Shown: in pieces, positions 1 through 5,348 of the stretch
Position numbering within the stretch: position 1 is the first letter of the stretch
Layout of the letters: each line of letters opens with the position of its first letter
DNA from: Bacteroidota bacterium
GTDB taxonomy: Bacteria > Bacteroidota > Bacteroidia > Flavobacteriales > Weeksellaceae
Assembly: GCA_023388015.1 (NCBI GenBank)
Contig: JAEWHB010000245.1
Span: 1 to 7,028 of the forward strand
Reading direction: 5' to 3'
DNA: 7,028 nt
Position numbers and translations under genes: made by a program
Notes under the pieces: model-generated
Database searches by the model: none
What the model was told of the DNA's origin: nothing
The model's input: the letters and a program-made list of their open reading frames with translations, nothing else

Positions 1-194
1 CTAAAAAACTCACTGATACTTATTTGGATGAATATAAATCCCAACTAAAATCAACCAAAAAGAAAATGTCAAAAGATGATTTTGAAAAGTTTGAAGGCCA
101 GTTATATCAGAAATACCTGGATGACAGTGGAGAATTATTCTACAAGACTTTATTTGAAGAAATGATAATCCATTACATGAATATATGTGAATAA
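1..194 (+). CDS. 3' end of an unidentified gene (partial)
   Basis: An open frame runs in from the left edge (first full codon at position 3) and stops at TAA 192-194, giving about 63 C-terminal residues. The 5' part lies outside the window. The fragment is rich in Lys, Asp, Glu and Tyr, has no hydrophobic segment, looks largely helical (for example KSTKKKMSKDDFEKFEGQLY) and ends MIIHYMNICE. I do not recognise a family and give no function. Codon use and base composition look like those of the neighbours. No clear terminator hairpin lies in the 61 bases before the next gene. An internal ATG at 66 could in principle start a very short protein, but the frame is open upstream of it to the edge, so a truncated longer gene is the simpler reading. 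Confidence 0.6.
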   Translation, partial: KKLTDTYLDEYKSQLKSTKKKMSKDDFEKFEGQLYQKYLDDSGELFYKTLFEEMIIHYMNICE

Positions 195-227
195 ACCGAT
201 TCGTTCAACCAATGAAATTCTTATTCG

Positions 228-235
228 TATTTTTG
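228..235 (+). promoter_or_regulatory. Putative flavobacterial -7 box for the symporter gene
   Basis: TATTTTTG matches the Bacteroidota TAnnTTTG -7 consensus and lies 20 bases before the ATG at 256. The -33 partner is weak: only a TTC at 204-206, 21 bases upstream, where TTG is expected. Transcription would start near 242, giving a very short leader with an A/T-rich stretch (TAAATTTTT) at the ribosome-binding position. Confidence 0.35.
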
Positions 236-255
236 TCGGTTAAATTTTTGATTCG

Positions 256-1599
256 ATGACAGAATACGGAATTGACAGATTACAACCGGTAAAAGACCTT
301 TATACCTATCTTCAGCGTTTTGTTCAGAAGCGTTTATGGCTTCGGGTGATGATTGCCATGATAGCCGGAATTCTTCTGGGTGCTTACTTCGCGACCAAAC
401 CTGATTGGGTCGAATCGAATACTCTGGATTCTGTAATCAATTGGATTGCTTTTCCCGGAAATCTTTTTATCCGAATAGTTCAAATGATTATGATTCCGCT
501 GATGTTCTCATCGGTTGTTCAGGGAATTGCGGGCGGCGGAAATGCGGACTATCTGAAAAAATCCGGTCCAAAACTGTTACTGTACTATATGATGACTACC
601 ACCACAGTGCTGATTCTCGCTGTGGTTTTGGTAAATATTATGAATCCGGGTGCTTATATGGATGCCGGAAATCTGATTACAGCCGATATGGCGATTGACC
701 CCGAAGCGGCTACCAACGGAAAAGCTGCTACAAATTTTGGCAATATTCCCACAATGATCATCGATTTGTTACCCGCTAACCCGCTTGCTGCATTGGTTTC
801 GGGCGATATGTTGAGTATCGTGATTTTTGCGGTCATCATTGGGGTTTCGCTTGCCAATATTCCTTCAGATACTGCTGTGCCTTTGTTAAAAGTATTGTAT
901 TCTGTTCAGGAAATCACCATGGCGATTACCCAATGGGCAATGAAAATCGTGCCTTTGGCGGTATTTGGTCTGATGTGTCAGGTAACTTCACAAGTCGGAA
1001 TTGGAACCATTATGGGGCTTTCCATGTTTATGCTGACTGTGATAATCGGACTTTTCCTTGTGGTAATTGTGTACAGTTGTATTCTTTTATTTGTAGCAAG
1101 AGTCAATCTGAAAAAGTTTTTTATAGACGCCAGAGATACTTTATTATTGGCATTTTCGGTAGCAAGCTCCGCAGCGGTGATGCCACTTACATTGAAAACG
1201 GCCGAAGAAAAAATGGGAATTCATCCTTCGGTCAGTCGGTTTATCATTCCGGTTGGGGTTTCATTAAACATGGATGGAACCGCAGTTTTCCAAGCGATTG
1301 CTACTTTGTTTATCGCGCAGGTTTACGGATTGGAACTGGATTTGGCGACGATTATGATTATCATTATTACTACGATTTTGGCCTCAATCGGTACGCCTTC
1401 GGCGCCCGGAGCAGGTGTAATTGTTTTGGGTTCGGTGCTCGGAACCATTGGAATTCCGATGACCGCTATTGCTTTGATCATTGGCGTTGACCGACTTTTG
1501 GGAATGTTCCGAACTTCTGTCAACGTGATGGGTGATTTGGTAACATGTAACGTGTTTAACCGGTTTTACGTAGCAGAAGAAACGGAAATAAAGGAATAA
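256..1599 (+). CDS. Dicarboxylate/amino acid:cation symporter (DAACS/SLC1 family)
   Basis: An inner-membrane secondary transporter of 447 residues, a normal length for the GltP/DctA family, which carries C4-dicarboxylates or acidic amino acids in with Na+ or H+. Hydrophobic helices fill the protein from about residue 30 to 435. The transport core is clear: re-entrant loop HP1 at about 301-312 (SVASSAAVMPLT), the TM7 signature NMDGT at 338-342, loop HP2 at about 377-390 (SIGTPSAPGAGVIV) and TM8 at 412-428 (DRLLGMFRTSVNVMGDL). By alignment from memory to archaeal GltPh, D340 and D427 match sodium-site aspartates and R419 the arginine that binds the distal carboxylate. The aspartate that holds the substrate amino group in GltPh (D394) is glycine here (G416), which favours a dicarboxylate over aspartate or glutamate; this is inference. 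It converges on fumC, which fits C4-acid use. The ATG at 256 is chosen because it follows a -7-like box; residues 1-25 are a plausible cytosolic N-terminus. Confidence 0.9.
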   Translation: MTEYGIDRLQPVKDLYTYLQRFVQKRLWLRVMIAMIAGILLGAYFATKPDWVESNTLDSVINWIAFPGNLFIRIVQMIMIPLMFSSVVQGIAGGGNADYLKKSGPKLLLYYMMTTTTVLILAVVLVNIMNPGAYMDAGNLITADMAIDPEAATNGKAATNFGNIPTMIIDLLPANPLAALVSGDMLSIVIFAVIIGVSLANIPSDTAVPLLKVLYSVQEITMAITQWAMKIVPLAVFGLMCQVTSQVGIGTIMGLSMFMLTVIIGLFLVVIVYSCILLFVARVNLKKFFIDARDTLLLAFSVASSAAVMPLTLKTAEEKMGIHPSVSRFIIPVGVSLNMDGTAVFQAIATLFIAQVYGLELDLATIMIIIITTILASIGTPSAPGAGVIVLGSVLGTIGIPMTAIALIIGVDRLLGMFRTSVNVMGDLVTCNVFNRFYVAEETEIKE

Positions 1600-1647
1600 A
1601 AATCCCGATACAAAATTTCCATAATTTGGAATTCTGATCGGGATTTT
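1599..1647. terminator. Bidirectional terminator between symporter gene and fumC
   Basis: An 11-bp perfect inverted repeat, AAAATCCCGAT (1599-1609) and ATCGGGATTTT (1637-1647), encloses 27 bases that can fold further (TTCCA/TGGAA). The A-tract on the left and T-tract on the right make it usable from both strands, and it lies at the junction of two convergent genes. Its left arm begins at the last base of the symporter stop codon. The outer sequence resembles the two other terminators in the window. Confidence 0.8.
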
Positions 1648-1658
1648 AGATTTTAATT

Positions 1659-1675
1659 CCTCCACTTATGGGAGG
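1659..1675 (-). other. Small GC hairpin just downstream of fumC
   Basis: CCTCC (1659-1663) and GGAGG (1671-1675) pair with a 7-base loop, 11 bases past the fumC stop. Read on the minus strand the hairpin is followed by AATTAAAA and then by the main bidirectional terminator. It may assist termination or protect the fumC 3' end, but the stem is only 5 bp and may be incidental. Confidence 0.3.
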
Positions 1676-1686
1676 TTAGGAGGGGC

Positions 1687-3072
1687 TTAAACCATTTCTT
1701 CTGGTTTTACCCAAGCATCGAAATCTTCCGCCGAAACATAGCCCAAACGAACGGCTTCTTCTTTCAAAGTTGTTCCGTTTTTATGTGCGGTTTGAGCAAT
1801 TTCGGCCGCTTTGTAATAGCCAATTTTGGTATTCAAAGCCGTAACCAGCATCAATGAATTATCCAGCAATTCTTTGATTCGTTTGTGGTTCGGTTCAATT
1901 CCCTGTGCACAATGTTCGTCAAAAGAAACGCAGGCATCGCCAATCAATTCTGCACTTTGCAGGAAATTATAAGCCATCATCGGTTTGAAAACATTCAGTT
2001 CATAATGACCTTGAGTTCCACCGATGGTAATGGCTACATCATTTCCCATCACTTGGGCAGCGACCATCGTCAAAGCTTCGGCTTGTGTAGGATTCACTTT
2101 TCCGGGCATAATGGATGAACCCGGTTCGTTCTCTGGAATGAAAATTTCACCAATTCCCGAACGAGGACCCGAAGCCAGCATTCTGATGTCGTTTGCGATT
2201 TTATTCAGTGAAACAGCCAATTGTTTCAAAGCGCCGTGCGATTCTACGATGGCATCGTGTGCAGCCAAAGCTTCAAATTTATTTTCAGCTGTTACGAAAG
2301 GAAGTCCGGTAAATTCGGCGATGTATTTTGCTACCAGAACATCATATCCTTTCGGTGTATTCAAACCGGTTCCGACGGCAGTTCCGCCCAGCGCCAGTTC
2401 AGAAAGATGAGGTAAAGTGTTTTTCAAAGCTTTCAATCCGTGGTCCAATTGGGAAACATAACCTGAAAACTCTTGTCCCAAAGTTAGGGGAGTGGCGTCC
2501 ATCAAATGCGTACGTCCGATTTTTACCACATCTTTGAATTCTTCCGACTTTCTTTTCAATGTATCGCGTAATTTCTCCACTCCCGGAATTGTTTTTTCTA
2601 TAACAGATTTATAGCAAGCAATGTGCATTCCGGTTGGGAAAGTATCGTTGGAAGACTGAGATTTGTTTACATCGTCATTGGGTTGCAAAACTTTTTCACC
2701 TTCGCCCATTTTTCCGCCCGAAAGTACCTGGGCACGATGCGAAATTACTTCGTTCACATTCATATTGGACTGAGTACCCGAACCGGTTTGCCAGATAACA
2801 AGCGGAAACTGATCATCTAATTTTCCTTCCAGAATTTCGTCACACACCTGCGCAATCCGGTCTCTTTTTTCTTCCGGTAAAGCACCGAGTTCAGAATTTG
2901 CATAGGCAGCTGCTTTTTTCAAATAAGCAAAACCATGAATGATTTCCTTTGGCATAGAAGCCGCTGGTCCGATTTTGAAATTATTTCGGGATCGTTCGGT
3001 TTGTGCACCCCAATATTTATCGGCAGGAACTTTCACTTCCCCCATTGTGTCTTTCTCAATTCTGTATTCCAT
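1687..3072 (-). CDS. fumC: Class II fumarate hydratase (fumarase C)
   Basis: Catalyses the reversible hydration of fumarate to L-malate in the TCA cycle; a cytosolic, iron-free homotetramer of the aspartase/fumarase superfamily. The 461 residues match the family (E. coli FumC, 467). The three conserved superfamily regions are present: TGSGTQSNMNVNEV from about 97, GRTHLMDATP at 186-195 with catalytic-base candidate H189, and the signature loop GSSIMPGKVNP at 318-328 with the catalytic-serine candidate S319 and K325, N327 and E332. Each is offset by one from E. coli numbering (from memory). HYELNVFKPM (356-365) is typical of fumarase and argues against aspartase, which has a different sequence here. 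The start MEYRIEKDTMGEVKVPADKYWGAQTERS is the normal family N-terminus and follows an A/T-rich leader (TAAATAAAAATAGA). It converges on a likely dicarboxylate symporter and is divergent from a small membrane protein gene. Confidence 0.97.
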   Translation of the reverse strand: MEYRIEKDTMGEVKVPADKYWGAQTERSRNNFKIGPAASMPKEIIHGFAYLKKAAAYANSELGALPEEKRDRIAQVCDEILEGKLDDQFPLVIWQTGSGTQSNMNVNEVISHRAQVLSGGKMGEGEKVLQPNDDVNKSQSSNDTFPTGMHIACYKSVIEKTIPGVEKLRDTLKRKSEEFKDVVKIGRTHLMDATPLTLGQEFSGYVSQLDHGLKALKNTLPHLSELALGGTAVGTGLNTPKGYDVLVAKYIAEFTGLPFVTAENKFEALAAHDAIVESHGALKQLAVSLNKIANDIRMLASGPRSGIGEIFIPENEPGSSIMPGKVNPTQAEALTMVAAQVMGNDVAITIGGTQGHYELNVFKPMMAYNFLQSAELIGDACVSFDEHCAQGIEPNHKRIKELLDNSLMLVTALNTKIGYYKAAEIAQTAHKNGTTLKEEAVRLGYVSAEDFDAWVKPEEMV

Positions 3073-3154
3073 TCTATTTTTATTTAAAATAATATTCAGA
3101 TTTTCAGTGTCGTTTAATTTCCAAATGAATTCTATCTATTTGAAAATTAAAGCC

Positions 3155-3162
3155 CAAAGTTA
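3155..3162 (-). promoter_or_regulatory. Putative -7 box for fumC
   Basis: On the minus strand this reads TAACTTTG, an exact TAnnTTTG match, about 82 bases before the fumC ATG, so the leader would be roughly 75 bases. No TTG is seen at the expected -33 distance. The box is the downstream copy of a 10-nt direct repeat (see 3157-3181). Confidence 0.4.
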
Positions 3163-3181
3163 AGAAACCTGAAGTTAAGAA
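3157..3181. repeat. 10-nt direct repeat upstream of fumC
   Basis: AAGTTAAGAA occurs at 3157-3166 and again at 3172-3181, a period of 15 bases. On the minus strand it is TTCTTAACTT twice, and the promoter-proximal copy contributes to the putative fumC -7 box. It could be a regulator site, a duplicated promoter element or chance in A/T-rich DNA. Confidence 0.4.
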
Positions 3182-3210
3182 TTTTTAAAAGTGATAATTT
3201 TCAGTTTAGT

Positions 3211-3240
3211 TTTGGAATTGGATTTAATTTTTTACTTTTG
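3211..3240 (+). promoter_or_regulatory. Putative promoter of the small membrane protein gene
   Basis: TTTG at 3211-3214 and TACTTTTG at 3233-3240 fit the Bacteroidota -33 and -7 elements (TTG and TAnnTTTG) with an 18-base gap. It is the best two-part promoter match in the window. It lies 19 bases before the ATG at 3260, which supports that start over the upstream GTG at 3191. Confidence 0.5.
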
Positions 3241-3259
3241 TCAAGATAAATTTACAGTT

Positions 3260-3466
3260 ATGGCACAGTATTTAGGATTTGTATTTTTCTTATTTATGGC
3301 GGTTTGTGGTTTTTGGGGAATTCTGTTTTTCTCATCTATCATTCCTTTTTGGTTAACCGGTTGGTTCAGAATGAAAGCCAAAGAAAGAAAAGGGGGGCTT
3401 CACTTAGAAGTTCGTCCTACTTTGCCTGAACAGGAAGGGATTACTGTACTTTACAGCAAGAATTAA
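3260..3466 (+). CDS. Small conserved-looking membrane protein, function unknown
   Basis: A 68-residue protein with a hydrophobic, Phe/Trp-rich N-terminal half (about residues 4-36, YLGFVFF...WLTGWF), long enough for one long or two short membrane helices in the inner membrane. A basic segment follows (RMKAKERKGG, 37-46), then a short polar tail ending VLYSKN. The basic run directly after the hydrophobic part suggests that the tail is cytosolic by the positive-inside rule. I do not recognise a family. The frame can be extended to a GTG at 3191, but the extension (23 residues) overlaps the best promoter match in the region and has no family support, so the ATG at 3260, preceded by an A/T-rich TAAATTTACAGTT leader, is preferred. 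It has its own promoter, is divergent from fumC and converges on the OmpA-domain lipoprotein gene; the context gives no clear hint of its job. Confidence 0.7.
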   Translation: MAQYLGFVFFLFMAVCGFWGILFFSSIIPFWLTGWFRMKAKERKGGLHLEVRPTLPEQEGITVLYSKN

Positions 3467-3487
3467 TTCGAAATAATTATAAAAAAT

Positions 3488-3520
3488 AAATCCCGTCTTG
3501 GCTCAGCCGAGACGGGATTT
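3488..3520. terminator. Bidirectional terminator hairpin, copy 1
   Basis: A 15-bp stem (left arm 3488-3502, right arm 3506-3520, with one G-T wobble) closes a 3-base TCA loop. A-rich DNA lies to the left and TTATTT to the right, so it can stop transcription on both strands. It sits between the convergent small membrane protein and OmpA-lipoprotein genes. The whole hairpin recurs exactly at 6674-6706. Confidence 0.9.
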
Positions 3521-3526
3521 TTATTT
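3488..3526. repeat. 39-nt exact repeat, copy 1
   Basis: The terminator hairpin plus the following TTATTT is identical, base for base, to 6674-6712. The flanks differ on both sides (T against A on the left; GCCT against TTTA on the right), so the shared unit is the hairpin and its T-rich tail, not a larger duplication. Confidence 0.9.
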
Positions 3527-3539
3527 GCCTTAAAACCAA

Positions 3540-4196
3540 TTATTTCTTGGTAATTCTGATATCTACTCTTCGGTTTTGCGCTTTACATTCATCTGTATCA
3601 TTTGTCGGGCAAACGAAATGCTGGGCACCATAACCTTCACTTTCAATTCTTGAAGCATCCACGCCACCTGCAATGATTTTATCTGCAACCGATTTTGCTC
3701 TTTCCGTTGAAACGCGCTGATTTACAGCTGCATCTCCTGTATTGTCAGTGTAGCCACCGACTTTTATATTTGCCGTCGGATAAGCTTTCAGCAAAGTAAT
3801 CAGATTGGTAACCTGCGCTTCTGAATTGGGCGTCAGTTGAGCATTTCCGGTAGCGAAATAAACACGGTCAAGTGTCACCCAACCTTGTGTTTTATCATCG
3901 CTTACTGTGAAATTGGCATTGTTCAACATCCCGAATAATTTGTTTTCGGTTGAATTTTCACCTACTGCAATTTTGCCGCCATCCGGAAGTGCGATTTCGG
4001 TATTGTTTCCAATGTCATAAATATAATTCCCGTCTGCGTCAAGTTTGGAGGCCGGAAGATCATTAGCGTTAGTGTCAATTCGCAGTGTGTCTTCTGCGGG
4101 AGCAGCTGCGATTCCATCTTTTTTCTCGCATTTACAAGCAGTAAAAATCAGAGATGATCCGACCAATACTGCTAAAATTCCTTTTTGTAATTTCAT
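3540..4196 (-). CDS. OmpA-family lipoprotein (peptidoglycan-binding C-terminal domain)
   Basis: A 218-residue envelope protein. Residues 1-20 form a lipoprotein signal peptide (MKLQKGILAVLVGSSLIFTA) with the acylated Cys at 21; the -3 residue is Phe, less usual than Leu but acceptable. A variable region (22-107) follows, then an OmpA-like domain (about 108-218). That domain shows VYFATGNAQLTPNSEAQV, GYTDNTGDAAVNQRVSTERAKSV and NRRVDIRI. D151 and R166 have the spacing of the Asp and Arg that hold diaminopimelate in OmpA, so it probably tethers the outer membrane to peptidoglycan. C196 and C204 flank a short loop and could form a disulphide, a pattern I associate with Bacteroidota OmpA domains. 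The CKCEKKD start of the mature protein does not look like a surface-export signal, so a periplasm-facing location is inferred. It is divergent from lpxD. It could be called Pal-like, but no tol genes are nearby. Confidence 0.9.
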   Translation of the reverse strand: MKLQKGILAVLVGSSLIFTACKCEKKDGIAAAPAEDTLRIDTNANDLPASKLDADGNYIYDIGNNTEIALPDGGKIAVGENSTENKLFGMLNNANFTVSDDKTQGWVTLDRVYFATGNAQLTPNSEAQVTNLITLLKAYPTANIKVGGYTDNTGDAAVNQRVSTERAKSVADKIIAGGVDASRIESEGYGAQHFVCPTNDTDECKAQNRRVDIRITKK

Positions 4197-4232
4197 AATT
4201 TTATTGATTTTTTTAGGGTTTTGAATAAATTT

Positions 4233-4246
4233 AGAACCTGCGTTCT
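4233..4246. promoter_or_regulatory. Short inverted repeat in the ompA-lipoprotein/lpxD intergenic region
   Basis: AGAAC-CTGC-GTTCT is a perfect 5-bp inverted repeat about 37 bases upstream of the lipoprotein ATG, between two divergent genes. It may be an operator or a leader hairpin for the lipoprotein gene. It is short enough to be chance. No exact TAnnTTTG box is visible for the lipoprotein; TAACTTCG (minus strand, 4276-4283) and TAAATTTA (4226-4233) are one-mismatch candidates. Confidence 0.25.
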
Positions 4247-4309
4247 CAATTTTTATTCCAGTTCTTAAATATTACCGAAGTTAAAAGAAACATTCCAAAA
4301 AGAAAAAAA

Positions 4310-4317
4310 TATATTTG
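4310..4317 (+). promoter_or_regulatory. Putative -7 box for lpxD
   Basis: TATATTTG is an exact TAnnTTTG match 18 bases before the lpxD ATG. A convincing TTG at -33 is missing. The implied leader is only about 12 bases and A/T-rich (AAAATTATATTCTG). Confidence 0.4.
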
Positions 4318-4335
4318 CTGTAAAATTATATTCTG

Positions 4336-5286
4336 ATGAAATTTCCACGCATACATACCCTAAAAGAAATTGCCACACTAATCGATTCCAAATTAATCGG
4401 AAAAGAAGATTTTCCGGTGGAAGGACTCAATGAAATTCACGTGGTTGAACCGGGCGATATTGTTTTTGTGGATCATCCTAAATATTATGACAAAGCACTT
4501 CAAAGTGCTGCAACGGTGGTTTTGATTAACAAAGAAGTGGATTGTCCCGAAGGCAAAGCTTTATTGATTTCCGACGATCCTTTTCGTGATTTCGTGAAAA
4601 TCGGACAGCATTTTAATTCATTCAAAATTTCCAATCAAAATATTTCTGCAACCGCTGAAATCGGAGAAGGAACTCATATTCAACCGAGCGCATTCATTGG
4701 TCAAAACGTAAAAATTGGGAAGAATTGTTTGATTCACGCCAATGTTTCGATTGGAAACGATTCAATCATCGGCGACAATGTAATCATACATTCAGGAACG
4801 GTTTTGGGCGGCGACGGATTTTATTATAAAAAGCGTGAAACCGGATTTGATAAATTGAAATCGGTTGGAAATGTTGTCATTGGAAACGATGTTGAAATCG
4901 GCGCAAATTGTACTATTGATCGTGGCGTTACTGCTTCTACTACAATTGGAAACGGAACTAAGATGGATAATTTAATTCAGATCGGACACGATACCATCAT
5001 CGGAAAGAAATGTCTGATTGCTTCGCAAGTCGGGATTGCAGGCTGTGTGGTCATCGGAAATGAAGTTACGCTTTGGGGTCAGGTTGGGATCAAAAGCGGA
5101 ATTACGATAGCTGACAAAGTAGTGGTGATGGCGCAGTCCGGAGTAGGGCATAATTTAGTGGAAGGCAAATCTTATTTTGGTTCTCCTGCCGAAGAAGCAC
5201 GTGTGATGTACAAGAAAATGGCAGCAAGTCAGATTCTAGTTCAGGATTATCTGAAACGCAAAAAAGAGGGCAAATCCGGCGGTTGA
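4336..5286 (+). CDS. lpxD: UDP-3-O-(3-hydroxyacyl)glucosamine N-acyltransferase (LpxD-type)
   Basis: The LpxD family transfers a 3-hydroxyacyl chain from acyl carrier protein to the 2-amino group of UDP-3-O-acylglucosamine, the third step of lipid A synthesis, as a cytosolic trimer. The 316 residues comprise an N-terminal uridine-binding domain (about 1-100; F44 and Y50 have the spacing of the uracil-stacking Phe and Tyr described for Chlamydia LpxD), a left-handed beta-helix of hexapeptide repeats (about 103-270; such as IGEGTH, IGQNVK, IGNDSI) and a C-terminal helix (284-310). LpxD hallmarks inside the helix are GGDGFYY (158-164), VEIGANCTIDRG (186-197) and DNLIQIGHD (211-219), with H218 as the expected catalytic base. 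It is slightly shorter than E. coli LpxD (341). No lpxA, lpxC or fabZ lies beside it, so it may be a second, stand-alone LpxD paralogue with a different acyl or sugar substrate. The ATG at 4336 fits the family N-terminus. Confidence 0.9.
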   Translation: MKFPRIHTLKEIATLIDSKLIGKEDFPVEGLNEIHVVEPGDIVFVDHPKYYDKALQSAATVVLINKEVDCPEGKALLISDDPFRDFVKIGQHFNSFKISNQNISATAEIGEGTHIQPSAFIGQNVKIGKNCLIHANVSIGNDSIIGDNVIIHSGTVLGGDGFYYKKRETGFDKLKSVGNVVIGNDVEIGANCTIDRGVTASTTIGNGTKMDNLIQIGHDTIIGKKCLIASQVGIAGCVVIGNEVTLWGQVGIKSGITIADKVVVMAQSGVGHNLVEGKSYFGSPAEEARVMYKKMAASQILVQDYLKRKKEGKSGG

Positions 5287-5308
5287 TTTCTAAGTTATTT
5301 GTCTTTAA

Positions 5309-5321
5309 TTTCTTAAGTTTG
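5309..5321 (+). promoter_or_regulatory. Putative -7 region for lat
   Basis: TAAGTTTG (5314-5321) matches TAnnTTTG and lies 27 bases before the lat ATG. The 13-mer TTTCTTAAGTTTG differs by one base from the one containing the fumC -7 box. A TTC at 5288-5290 is a weak -33 candidate, 23 bases upstream. No terminator separates lpxD from lat (62-base gap), so read-through from lpxD is also possible. Confidence 0.4.
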
Positions 5322-5348
5322 CAATCCGCATAACAAAATATTTTAAAA

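Noticed and set aside
933..1490. 185-codon open frame on the plus strand inside the symporter gene
   Set aside because: It is the +1-shifted frame of a strongly conserved transporter region (NMDGT and TM8 are in the other frame). Its translation is an irregular Asn/Gly/Tyr-rich string without domains.
1599..1686. Attachment site or small RNA between the symporter gene and fumC
   Set aside because: The inverted repeats are fully explained by a bidirectional terminator plus a small hairpin, and there is no promoter-like box for an independent RNA.
2024..2410. 128-codon open frame on the plus strand opposite fumC
   Set aside because: Antisense to the conserved fumarase core; the frame stays open because of fumC codon bias. 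No family resemblance.
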